In this document: positions 45,570-56,933 of the stretch, piece by piece
Position numbering within the stretch: the stretch's first letter is position 1
Layout of the letters: each line of letters opens with the position of its first letter
NCBI GenBank assembly: GCA_021234155.1
Contig: JAJEKV010000133.1
Span: 1,214,542 to 1,278,541 of the forward strand
Length of the DNA: 64,000 nucleotides
Reading direction: 5' to 3'
Source of the DNA: Isoetes taiwanensis
Taxonomy: Eukaryota; Streptophyta; Lycopodiopsida; Isoetales; Isoetaceae
Position numbers and translations under genes: made by a program
The notes under the pieces: generated by a model
What the model saw: the letters and a program-made list of their open reading frames with translations, nothing else
What the model was told of the DNA's origin: nothing
The model's database searches: none

Positions 45570-46897
45570 ATGGATTCTGTAATTTTCAGATTATCCCATA
45601 TCTTCCAGTTCCTTAACAAGTTGAATTTTTCGCATGGATTCATCTTTCATGAACTCCAACTTCTTGTCTTCGGCTTGCCCCAAAAGCGTGATGCCATTTC
45701 ACTAATTTCGATGCTATGTCCTCATCAATAGCCAACGGATCTCTTCTTTGAAACCGGGCTTATCGCAACTCCGTGATCGCATACAAGCTGCTGATCTAGG
45801 ACTGATCTCATGCACACCGTCTTTATCAGTAGAAGTGGAAGTGCTATTTGAATTTCCACCATTAGTGTTTGGGCTTGAAGGTGTTTGAGAGGGTTCTATG
45901 TTATTTGTTGGAGGTTCACTACTTGGAATTTCGAACTGTTCTTCCTGGAATGCAGAATTGGTTCCAAATGTTTCATAGTACGAATCTATCATAAAAGTAT
46001 CCCAGTATGATGAGTGCATCTCAGCAGCATAGAAAGCTTCTTCCCCAAATGAACCATCATCTCCAGCTTTAGGGAAATCTGTGTGATTCGTGCAGCCTGT
46101 TCTCAATTCTTCCCTTCTCTCATACCATTTCCAGGTGGAAGGCTCTGCTCCTGTTCTGTCTTCGGCATATTTTTCGTCCTTGAATTTAGCCTGAAGCTTG
46201 TTCTATTTGTTCTTCAACTTCCTCAATTCAACTAAACCTAGCACTATGAGAGTCAATCTTTCTAAAATTTCTTTCCATTGGGAATTCAAGATTGATATTA
46301 CCATTGTTATGTGCCTTGAATTCCATGATATGGCTCAATAATGCACTAATGGCATTATCGGACCATTCTAGTTGTGATTTTCGCTTTGCTTTCGGCACCA
46401 CTGTGTCGGAATTCGAATCCATAACTACTAATGCTGGGGATTTTCCACAAGAAATAAAGTTTTGACTTACTTGCCCTGCTTCAAAGTTTGTCCTTCTAGC
46501 ACAAACTGCTGGGGAATCTGATCTGCTTCTTGTTCTCTTTGGCTCATTTTCAGCAGCAAGTGCTTGAATTACAGAGGCAGATACTGATCCAGTCATTTTT
46601 CTTGGGAACAAAGGCCTTCGAATGATCTGAAGCCCTTGTCGTACTACCAAGTCTAGGATCTACAAGACTGTCAATAATGAAGATAATCAGCTTTTTGCCA
46701 TGAAATCTCCATTCCAAATGCCGATATAAAAATTGAAATATGCAAAAATGTGATGCAAGAATGCCAAATTCTGAAGCAATAATGCTTACCTCATTCTCAA
46801 TCGGCCTTGATCCAGTCGAAATTGCACCAAGAAGATCAGCAACACCGCCAGAATACATGAGAATTGCGGGAAGGCCAAAATAGGAGGCGAAAAACAT
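45570..46897 (-). pseudogene. Harbinger-associated Myb/SANT-like protein, two exons, broken
   Basis: Exon 1 (46,790-46,897) encodes MFFASYFGLPAILMYSGGVA to RPIENE and ends in a clean donor GAG|GTAAG. Exon 2 begins after TTGTAG at 46,659 and continues in frame (ILDLVVRQGLQIIRRPLFP). It then has a low-complexity basic/Ser part and the DNA-binding domain: KRKSQLEWSDNAISALLSHI, MEFKAHNNGNI and, after a frame change near 46,235 and a stop near 46,205, NKLQAKFKDEKYAEDR and STWKWYERREEL. This is the trihelix/Myb-like domain of the second protein of PIF/Harbinger elements, which helps bring transposase to the ends. The rest (FGEEAFYAAEMHSSYWDTF, Ser/Pro/Asn-rich) runs to 45,714, with a further shifted C-terminal part to about 45,570. 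A host trihelix gene is the alternative. Confidence 0.68.
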
Positions 46898-47389
<492 letters not shown>

Positions 47390-47724
47390 TCTTCTTTTTT
47401 ATTTTGAGAGGGAGTTGGGGAATGTGCCTGGAATGCCGCATGTAACGCCGCATGCGGCGTTCCCTTCATCTTGCGGCCCCTGCGAGATCAAGTTGCAGCA
47501 GCCTTCCCTTTCATCTTGCGGTCCATCCATGTTGCCGGCATTGAATGCCACAAATTTGAAATCGCCATACATTATTCAATGGGAAATTTTAGATTCAAAG
47601 AGAAAATTGTCGATGGATGACAAACCTCTTGCTCTATGAATTTTGTTTCTTCTCCGTCCCATTTTGGCGCCTCAAAATTGGGCGCCTCACGTGGGTCGGG
47701 TCCTCATAGCGTGAGTAGAAAACA

Positions 47725-48365
47725 GCATTGGGCTCTTCAGCTGGGTCGGATCCTTTTTGCTAAAATTAATGATTCTGGTTTTGTTTTAGGATTCAAACTT
47801 CTGGAGTGTTCTTTTCTTGCTTCTGGAGTATACCATTTCATCTGCAAACACCAGGTAGAACACAGCATTGGGCATCTCAGCTTTCTTGCTAAAACTAATG
47901 GGAATAGTTTTCTTTCAGGATTTAAGTTTTTTGATTGTTCTTCTCTTGCGTCTGGAGCGTTCTTGGAAGAATGCCATGTCATCTGCAAACACCAGGTGAG
48001 ATTCATCACTAAGACTTGCATGTCTTGACTACGGTGAGCACACGGCATTGGGCGTCTCATCTTTCTTGCTAAAACTAATGATAATATTTTTCTTTCAGGA
48101 TTCAAACTTGCTGGAGAGTTCTTCTCTTGCTTCTGGAGTGTAAGATTGAAGGATGTCATTTCATCTGCAAACACCAGGTGAGATTTATCTCCAAAGCTTG
48201 CATGTATTGACCACGGTGAGCACACAGCATTGGGCGTCTCAGCTTTCTTGCTAAAACTAATGACAATATTTTTCTTTTAGGATTCAAGCTTCTGGAGTGT
48301 TCTTGGAAGGATACAAACACCAAGTGAGATTCATCATCAAGACTTGCATGTGTTGACCAAGGTGA
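47725..48365 (+). repeat. Tandem array of about 130-190-bp units
   Basis: Four diverged units, starting at about 47,733, 47,861, 48,048 and 48,223 with (A)CAGCATTGGGC. Each runs through TTTCTTGCTAAAACTAATG, TTTCTTTCAGGATTCAA, TTCTGGAGTGTTCTT and CATTTCATCTGCAAACACC then AGGTGAG. Each unit thus keeps an acceptor-like TTTCAG|GATTCAA and a donor-like CCAG|GTGAG, as if one small exon with its flanks had been multiplied. No protein match was seen for that exon. Confidence 0.85.
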
Positions 48366-50975
48366 GCTTGCAGGCCTGTTAATTTGGCAAGGTCTATCCA
48401 TTCACTGCAAAAAGAAGAATAATATAGAAACTTAAACCTACAACCCATCAAAACATTGTCCTTACCCGTGAGATTCAAACTGCAAATGATGTTACATAGT
48501 AACCCCTCATAACAAAAGGAGCTTCTGGTTTCTTTCCTGTATATTGTTCATCTCATTCTGTACGTGTCATTTCGCTACTTGGATATGGAGATGAACTTGG
48601 TGTTTGTTTGCAGAATATGGTCCCCAGAGTTTTCTATTACTTCATTCCCCAATTGTCTACTACTTCAAAAAACCGTTTTGACATTTGTATTTTTCACGAA
48701 ATGGTGGTTCAAAATTGCCTTTATTTGTTCACTAGAAACCCTTCAAAATTGCCTTCGAGAAGTTAGCTTCTATGCAACCCAATAAAAAGAAACTAGGACA
48801 TCTAAATGGTATGACTGTAACATTTTTTGTCCATTGCCAAGAATTTGTGCTCATAACAAGTTACATATTCCGGGCAGATAGTTCTGAGGTATTTAAGACT
48901 GCATCCTATTCCAAAAGCAAAAATTTGAAGTGAAGGTTTGTTCTATATTTACCTCTGAACTGTATTATTATGAAAATACCTCTTATACACCATAGAACTT
49001 ATGAATATTGTACTTATTGCAAGAGGATATTTGCCATTAAATTTAAATTAGGTGATATATTTCTTCTTCTGCATGCTTATGATGAACTTTGCATCAGGAT
49101 ATCTCTTGGTCTTTGGGCATCCATATGCAAATATTCTTCCATTATCGAAATTTTTTACATTTTCTCTGTGCAAACATCCGTGCAAACATCCGCCTAAAGT
49201 GGAAAGCAGTTCAACAAACGTTAATCTCCTTAAAATCTTTTAAAAATATATAATGTCTGGTTTATTTAGCTCGGGTAGAGGATCATTAGCATAATTGTAT
49301 GCCAACTTGATGCATGAATGTCTTTGCAAAGGACAAGCTGGATCAGCAAACCAAGGACTGTGGAGATGGATGATCCTAGCCAAAGAAATGTGGGAAAGGT
49401 ATTTTTAAAAATAAAAAAACGGTTTTTTAACAACTTACTTAAGCTTGCCGAAACCAAGGACCTGTGGAGATGGATGATCCTAGCGATGTATTAGGACAAA
49501 GAGTTTGCAGCATCTACCATTTGGTGGAAAGGTATCATTAGATCAAACAAATCGAAGCGCCTAGATTGGTTTGCGGATCAACTTATCGAGGAGCATAAAG
49601 CGTGCGTTGCGAAGTAAGAATTCCAACAATAATTTTAAAGAAAGGTTTGGAAGCATAGGCTTGCACGCCATCCTTTGTATTGGAAGTTTGAAATTAAAAA
49701 TGTTCCAATTTGAACAATACACCATTGTATCTCCACAAGTTCTGTTTGTGGGCATTGTTTGGCAATCTACAAATTGGTAGAGCCTTCTTTGGTTAATCAA
49801 TTACCCTTTGGCAGAAACTTGCACCTTCAAGCAAAGTAGCAGTTTTCCTATTTCAAAGGAGAATTCCTAAAGTTCAGGTGATCTTACAACTCAGTGCGCA
49901 TCCAACAAAGGCACTTTTATGTGTTTTCGTAATACCACCACTTGAAGCACTTCCTTTCGTGTCACTTTCGCGGTCGTGACGATGAGTATTTATGTCTACC
50001 AATTGCTCCCCATTTAGCTGAGGATCGAAGCTATCTTTGAGGATGGTCTATGTTATTCTTCATACTGACATGATTGATGTGCTTATGTCTAATGTGAACA
50101 GGCTGCCACTGCACACCAGGTTAGTTAAGGCATTTGCCTTGACATATATCAGCACAACTGTAGGTCCTCTATATCCATTAGTAAGCGAAGCGCTTGAACA
50201 AAAGCAACTTGGAAGGTCTGGAATCTAGGCACTGCATTCATGGAATGTTTTTGAATTTCTAAAGATCATGGATAATACTGCTTTGCGTGTTCTCAGGCTT
50301 GCACAATGTAAGTGCTTAGATATGCTGACATTGTTGCATCGAAATAGTCAGTGAACTGAGCATGTTATGTGGCAGTTAGGATCCTTCTTAAGTATGGCGG
50401 AAGGATCATAATTTGCATAAGGTGGCCGTGTTGGAGCTTTATTTAGCTTTCAAGATTCAGATTTCATCCTTGATAAGGTCTTTTCATTCAGTTTGGATGG
50501 ACACATTTGCATTGGGCTGGAGAGTGCTGGCCATTTTGAGGCATGTGAATTATTGTTAGAAACGCCAAAGTGGATGGACTTGACAACAGTGTCTGAATAA
50601 CTTTAAAAACCATGCGTAGCTTGCTCTCCGATTGTTTAGACATAGAAAATCGTGGATATTGGAGAAAAGAAAGATTATACTGTTATTGGGCTTCAGTCTC
50701 TGAGTGCAGACAGAATTTTAAAATAGGTTGATAAGCGTGCCTCAATTGGGCACATGCTGATGTATGCTGAAATAGATATTTCTGTTTCTAGAAAGCAGTG
50801 TTCTAGGAGAATAGGATTCTAGCTGCAGGAATATATGATCGTATTGCGGGCAATGTGAGTAAGTTTTTTTTCTTCTTATGATCTCTACTCTGATACAAAA
50901 GTCCAGAGGGTCTGGATATTGAAATTGTGTGGTAAATTCATATTTCCGGCGCTGTTTATTATTGAAAGGCTTGCA
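48366..50975. other. Helitron interior, no gene recognised
   Basis: Several exon-like pieces with open frames (for example 50,037-50,228) but no domain I can name. A 27-bp direct duplication (AAGGAC(C)TGTGGAGATGGATG...) lies at 49,353 and 49,454. Fragments of more than one host gene may be present. Confidence 0.4.
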
Positions 50976-51069
50976 GGAATTGCATTCAGTCCAGAGACAG
51001 AAGCTCTTTTTGTGGGTGTTGCAGACCGCACATATGGAAGCTTACTTGAATATAATCGTAAACCACATG
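50976..51069 (+). pseudogene. Captured exon of a plant WD40-repeat protein (C2A9.03-like)
   Basis: Encodes GIAFSPETEALFVGVADRTY and GSLLEYNRKPH, closely like the blade GI(S/A)FSPDTEALF(V/I)GV-DRTYGSLL(E/Q)YNR of a plant WD40 family related to the yeast protein C2A9.03. It is bounded by a plausible acceptor (GGCTTGCAG) and donor (CATG|GTAAAT). No neighbouring blade is visible nearby, so only this exon and some intron were taken up. WD40 blades serve as protein-binding surfaces; this isolated exon has no function of its own. Confidence 0.75.
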
Positions 51070-52439
51070 GTAAATCCATCCATATGCTAGAGATAATATT
51101 TGGAGTTAGACTGTTTTGACTCCATGGTGTGGGATTATTATTCAAAAATGATTAAATAAGTATATGATTTTACCAGTTAATCTTCCATTATGCTAGAGAT
51201 AATCTTTGGAGTCGACTGTTTTGACTCCATGGTATGGGATTATTATTCAACTGAGTCCTTCAATTATCTATGGTGTGGGATTATAGTTCCATAACAAGCC
51301 CTTGGCTGCCGTGGTTGCAACTGAAAGCACATGTCACACTTAGCAGACAATGATGATTCGTAGCCATGTTTCCAATCATGCTACAAAAGCCCAAAGCATT
51401 AATTATGAGTTTGTACCACATCATTTTTGCTCCAACCTTGCCTTCAAACACACACACAAAAAAAAAAAAAAGGGGGAGGTTCTTGCTTACTACCTTTAAC
51501 ATGCAGATTTATTATTTGTTTTAGATGATAAACCCATAGAATGTATACGAGGTTTAAAGCAACAGATCTTATTGCACCCGACATTTGCATGCATCTGATT
51601 GCAAATGAGCTGCCACTGTATATGGTGGCATGGTTGCATTTTTATGGTAACCGAGTTTTTATTGTTTAGGGCAAGCTCATTGATATCTTTTCAGAAACTA
51701 TTCTAAAGTTTTGGTTGAACTTGCAGATTGCGCCTTGGCTACTGCTTGAATGCTGCTAATATTCTGATTGCCATCATCATTTTCTCTTCAATTTTCTTCA
51801 ACTTTCTTGATTTTTTCTTTTGCCTCCCTGTATCAAGAATTTTACCAGTTGAAGTCCATCTTCAAACCTTTATTTACATGGCACTGAAAAGAATAGGACG
51901 ATCTGGAATGTCAAAATAGATGGGAAGGATACATGGACTTGAATAGTGCATTTCACCTTGGTTTGTACCAGTGGATTTGCAAAAAATAAAAAAAATAAAA
52001 AAATGTGTACCTGTGGATTTGCAAAATAAGGGTAATGTTCCTACATGCATTTTTTGTTCTCAACTTATGGCAAAATTTTATAGCGTTGTCAGCTGGTTTT
52101 TTAAGGGCAAGGAGCAAGCACAGGGGACTAAGCCAATTAGGGTTTAGGGTTTAGAATTTGGGATTAGGATTTGTTATATCATTTACAGATGGGTGCATTT
52201 CCAAATGGTTTAATTTAGGGTTTAGAGGTTACAACATCATATTATGAACTCACATAGAAGTTTTAGGAGCACAATAAATTTGTTGCAATTCTACCCACAC
52301 CCAATGCAATTACTTCTGTCTACATTGCCAAGACCCTCTTTTGACTGCATTGCAGTTGAATACATATTAGATATATAAAAAATTTTAAACCAATTTAGGC
52401 ATATTTGGTATGTCATCTTCCGCAAAATCCTAAATCGCT
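51070..52439. other. Helitron interior, no gene recognised
   Basis: AT-rich intron-like sequence. A repeat of CTAGAGATAAT(A/C)TTTGGAGT occurs at about 51,088 and 51,192. A short interstitial telomere-like run, AATTAGGGTTTAGGGTTTAG, occurs at about 52,137-52,156. Confidence 0.45.
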
Positions 52440-52683
52440 CCACCATCTACCCTACCCTACTCATTCCACGCATTCCATTATTGTATTTCATTATGTTTGC
52501 CTATTCCATGTGCCCATGACTAATGCTTGACTTGCCATAAATCTATGTGCCCATTACCCTATTATATCTATGGACATTATTCAATAGCATATTATATTTA
52601 TGGACATGATTAGATTTACAACTTCTTATTTCACCTACAAACTCCACACATATACCATTCCACATGTACGTGACGAATGCTCG
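52440..52683 (+). repeat. Second, truncated copy of the Helitron 3' terminal region
   Basis: The CATTCCA/CCATT-rich stretch ending CATTCCACATGTACGTGACG then AATGCTCGG parallels the true end (CATTCCACACGTCCACGACT then AATGCCCGG) at 53,461-53,490. It breaks off in the first arm of the hairpin. The second arm and CTAG are missing. Confidence 0.6.
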
Positions 52684-53102
52684 GAATGATTGTCATGTTA
52701 TTATTGAGGTCTAGGTCATTCAAGAAGGGCATGTGCAATGGAAGGATTAGGTTATTTCTTATTATTGGAGGGAGTTATATGGTAGTTGATAACGCACGCT
52801 GGCGTGTTGCTGTGTTGGGGTCAAACAAGTTCCCCTCCAAGTATACATGCAAGGGAACTTGCTTCAAGTCCGGAGGCATCACACACATTAGTGTTTGTGA
52901 TGGGAAATGGTTCAAGGCTTGGGCATCGATCCCACATGATGCAATTGGTGATTATGACCTTCCTGAGTTTCTAGAAAATGCCACCATAGGGAGTATGGGA
53001 GAATCTTCTATACCTGTCAACATCACAAATGAGCTTCACATCGAGCCGACAGATGTGCCTAGAGCTCTTTGGGATAGGTTGTTAATGATGTGGATCCATT
53101 GA
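52677..53102 (+). CDS. Unrecognised 141-codon ORF between two Helitron 3' regions
   Basis: Coding-like segment with YMVVDNARWRVAVLGSNKFP, then TCKGTCFKSGGITHISVCDG, WFKAWASIPHDAIGDYDLPE and ELHIEPTDVPRALWDRLL. It is rich in Trp, Cys and Gly. I do not recognise it. The nominal start lies in the truncated Helitron end, so the N-terminal 20 or so residues are probably not original. It looks like a host or transposon exon picked up when replication ran past the first 3' end. It could also be chance, but the composition argues against that. Confidence 0.4.
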   Translation: MLGMIVMLLLRSRSFKKGMCNGRIRLFLIIGGSYMVVDNARWRVAVLGSNKFPSKYTCKGTCFKSGGITHISVCDGKWFKAWASIPHDAIGDYDLPEFLENATIGSMGESSIPVNITNELHIEPTDVPRALWDRLLMMWIH

Positions 53103-53482
53103 GGCTGATGAGCATAAACCCTATCATTTTAGATTGCACCAAAAGCATTTTGTGGTTGTGTGTAGAGCCAACATTTGTTTAATATATTGTTTAAAGGCAA
53201 TTTGTTGATATATTTGGTAATTGTTGGACAGAACCAGATGGCATACAAGTTATTTCATATTATGTGTACACTTCAAAGGCAAAGTTTGTTCTCTATCTGT
53301 ATGTGCCTGTTGCACCTTTGTCGTATTCAGTACAAGCCTAAACTATCACTCACATCAATCAATCCCCCAACAGTAGACATTCCATTACCTATCCATTTCC
53401 ATCCACACTATGGATTTCATTATTCAATCTATTCCATGCACCTCCACCACTAAATCTACCCATTCCACACGTCCACGACTAA

Positions 53483-53512
53483 TGCCCGGCATCGCCGGGC
53501 ACACGTTTCTAG
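53483..53512 (+). terminator. Helitron 3' terminus: hairpin plus CTAG
   Basis: TGCCCGGC, loop ATC, GCCGGGCA (53,483-53,501), then CACGTTT and CTAG (53,509-53,512), followed by T. The 8-bp GC-rich stem and 11-nt spacing are the standard Helitron end-of-transposition signal. Confidence 0.93.
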
Positions 53513-54200
53513 TTATGTGTATAAAGTCCTTTATATTATGCTTGATGATAGCCTTCCACGTTTGGCCCTGGAGGAGACGCGTATAAAGGGGTGGTTTGCA
53601 GACATAGAACTTTGGCTAGCCAGGTGGGGGATGTATATGGATGATCTGGGGATGTATAAAGATGATATTCGAGGGTGGGTTAGGAGAAATGTCACACGCG
53701 TGTGCTGGAGAGAAGGTGCAGTTAAGAAGGAGTTTTATAGGAATCACATCAACCCTACGCTAACGGGAGCCAGTTACCTTCAGGAAAATATCTCAGTTAG
53801 ATATAGACAAGCCATATGCAGAATGAGCTCGCACAGGCTAGGGGTTGAGATAGGCAGGTGGAATGATGTCCCACATGAGCTTAGATCATGCAAGTTATGT
53901 GATACTGGGGCACTTGTCTCCATTGTCCAGCATACATTGACTTCCGCGTTAAACATGGTACGCAAGCTTATACACTTGTTGATTTCTTTGATCTTCCAGG
54001 TGTCCAGATTGAGGCATACATACTTGAAATCATGGGTTACAAAGAGGAATGCCTAAAAAGAATGGAGGTAAAGGAAATGGACGAGGAGGAGATGGGAGGG
54101 GTTAATGCATTACTTACTGATGATGCATTAGATGATCTTTTATACATGATAATGTATCGATTTGAGCGTCTTATAGACTGGCGGTCTCCCGCAGCGTAAT
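53513..54200 (+). pseudogene. LINE B, right piece (C-terminal region)
   Basis: YKVLYIMLDDSLPRLALEET, KGWFADIELWLARWGMYMDD, HINPTLTGASYLQENISVRY, RQAICRMSSHRLGVEIGRWN and SCKLCDTGALVS. It aligns with LINE A (KGWYAEVKKWLNKWGMNIEY, RHAICRMRLSSHHLGVEVGR). The zinc finger is damaged after the first Cys pair. A shifted tail DEEEMGGVNALLTDDALDD near 54,085 may be the true C-terminus. It continues the left piece at 47,389 and runs into the next (CT)n array. Confidence 0.9.
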
Positions 54201-54211
54201 AATACAATTCA

Positions 54212-54433
<222 letters not shown>

Positions 54434-55469
54434 ACTCCCCCATGCGGTCATGCGTTCTATGAATGTATTTGACATGTCATAGAATGCCATGGTTCTACGC
54501 AATGGAACCGACATTCCTTGGATGGGGACGCCCCTTTTTCGCACTCTCTATTTATTCAGCCTCTTTTCATTTTTTCGTCATCGACATTCTCTTGAGCTAG
54601 TTTTCTCCTTCTTCTCCATCCTACCAGTTTCCTTACCCTACTAGAATTTCGCCTCTCTTCAACAGACTTTCTAGCCTCGCGTATCCACTTGATTGCTGCA
54701 GTTTGCTTGGATATGGATATAGGGTTTCGACATATGCCCCAAGGCCGGCCTCAGATTTGATTTTGGCAACATCTTCTGCATGTATCTGTTTACTTCCTTT
54801 CCCTCCTTCACTGAGCACAAGACAAGGAGTCACAGGTACAGTCCGAGATTCGAATGCAATTCATATTGTTGTTTAGGCGGGCCTGGGTCTTTTCATGTCC
54901 ATTTTTGCCTTATCTGGATTTTGTCGGACTGGGTTTTGTTAGCCGTTTGGATGTAAAGCTTCTTATCTTGCTGGATGAGTGCATGTTCATGGTGTCCTAG
55001 GTTTTCGAGGCATCTGGATCTTCTCTGACCCACTCAGTCTGAGGCTTGGATGTCAAATGTTGATGATCCTTTTTCTTTGACGGCAATACTTAAGGGAAAC
55101 CTCTGCTTATGGTCATCTCTCGGGAGATTTACAATGTTACTAGGTCCAGGTAAGGCCTTTCCATTTTCTCTGCATATATTTGCAACACCAGCTCAGCAGC
55201 TTGTTTGCCCCAAATTGCATCATCGTTGATGGAATCTGGTGAGTCGGTGGTGTTTTCTTTTTACTATTTATGGTTTTATTAATCTTGCCATGCATTCTTG
55301 GAGACCGATCTATTACATCTATTATCAGGCCGTTACATCTGTTACTAGGCTCATCATACTCAAGATCTACTAGTTTCACCAACCTCACCTTCTTATGGTT
55401 GTGCCTTAGTTATGGTTTGTCCGCAGGATCTAAGCTCAGAGGAGCATTTGGTTGAGAAGCGCAGGGGAC
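54434..55469. other. No recognised gene
   Basis: No convincing frame. It may hold the 5' end of LINE C, since the following endonuclease fragment lacks its start, but no motif was found. Confidence 0.35.
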
Positions 55470-56770
55470 TATTTTGGAAGATGAACGTTCAAGTAATATT
55501 TACTCTTGCCGACCGTTGGGGCAAACGGGTTATCATCAAAAGGCCAGAGGGAAGGTAGGAATGGGTGTCATGAATATCTAGTCCATATTAATGCGTGATA
55601 GAGAGAAGCATTCTAGATAACTTTGAGGAATAAGATCAGATATTCGGGGTAGAGTTTGCTTGGCTGTTGGTAGATGATTTCGAGATGAGACCATTCAGAA
55701 TCGGTGTGGTCGGGGTTCAGAGGTGGTGTAAGGCTTTGAGCGGGAACAATGGTTACAGCTGTAAGATAGCCTACATCTGACTGAACCATCTAGAGATTGT
55801 ATTTTTACCTGGAAATAAGTGGATGGGTTTGGGCCGATTGTATGTGAGACATGACAGATGATATGTGAATATCCTAATGGATCTTGCGCCCCAATTGAGG
55901 CGGCAAAACATTTTGTCCACAGTAGTCTCTGATCACATCCCACAATTTTTTCAGCAAAAATTATCCCAGTTCGACCCACATGAATAATGTTTAGATTAAA
56001 CACCATGTTCTTCAAAGATAGTGAATTCTCAGAGCGTTGCCAATAGCTTTGGTTTTTGGACTTTTGAAATGATTCTAGGATGTCACCCATGGTTTAGGCT
56101 GTGGTGGCTATCACGAAATTTGCAAAGTCCTGGGGAAGATAGAAGGCTCATTGTGATCGGACATCATTGGAGGTATTGTACGGGGAACTTGAAATTCTTA
56201 GGCCTTAGCCGAATGATAGAATACAGGAGAACGATGTCTTGCACCTCATTGCTGCCGAAGAGCTTAAGAGAGCATCAAGGGTGTGTGCCATCTCACTTGG
56301 CTAAGAGAAGATGACACTAATTCCAGGATGTTCTTTCGGGCATCTTCACAAAGAAAATACGCATCAGTGATGTCCTCATTAAGATTGCCTGATGGCCATA
56401 TTCTTCATCTTCGCATTAAAATAAAACAACTTGTTTTCAAACACTTCTCTCAGTCTTTCAGATTAAAGTATACCAGTATAGTGATGTGATCAAAAGATAT
56501 CATGTAAGGTGTCGATTGATAAGATACAAGGGTTATAGCAACCACTCACTAAGCAGGATCTCCAAGAAGCATGTCGAGCAATGGCTCCTCACAAATGCCC
56601 TGGTTTGAATAGGATTCCTATAGGGTTCTTCCAAGAATACTAGGAATGTGGGAGATTCAGTGTTACAAACTTACGAGGACTTGCTACGGGCAGAGGCTTT
56701 GGGTTTCAGACTTAATGTTGGCTGCATCTCACTGCTTCCTAAAGTGAAAGATCCTACTTCCATCTTCAAT
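55470..56770 (+). pseudogene. L1-like LINE relic (LINE C), endonuclease to start of reverse transcriptase
   Basis: Over changing frames: FAWLLVDDFEMR near 55,665, GRLYVRHDR near 55,835 and TVVSDHIP near 55,930 (end of the endonuclease). Then NDVLHLIAAEELKRASRV near 56,235, REDDTNSRMFFRASSQRKYA near 56,335 and SVLQTYEDLLRAEALGFRLN then GCISLLPKVKDP near 56,700. These match LINE D on the other strand step for step. Similarity stops at about 56,770 inside the reverse transcriptase, so this copy is cut at its 3' side and lacks the catalytic core. Strongly decayed. Confidence 0.78.
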
Positions 56771-56933
56771 TACATTACTATCTTCGATATACACGATAAT
56801 TGCAAAGGCTCTAACCGTTGGAATGAGTCATGTTATAATAATTCAGAGCATAGTGAATATGTGCATGAGTTCTTATATGATCATGAAGTATATTTGGTAT
56901 AAGACATGACCTTGATATATAAAACTAGTGAAG

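Larger units (their letters stand above)
47390..53512 (+). mobile_element. Non-autonomous Helitron carrying gene fragments
   Basis: 6,123 bp. It starts TC (TCTTCTTTTTTATTTTGAGA) after an A and ends CTAG before a T, so it sits between A and T of the target without duplication, as Helitrons do. An 8-bp hairpin lies 11 nt before the end. Proof of boundaries comes from the target: joining 47,389 to 53,513 restores a continuous LINE reading frame (EALCRTPH then YVYKV...) that aligns without gap to LINE A (EALFQTLH then YYSKV...). No RepHel protein is present, so it needs an autonomous partner. The interior holds tandem repeats, a WD40 exon, and unrecognised ORFs. Confidence 0.93.

Noticed and set aside
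52137-52156. Telomere or telomeric insertion
   Set aside because: Only about two and a half TTTAGGG units; such runs are common in plant intergenic and intron DNA.
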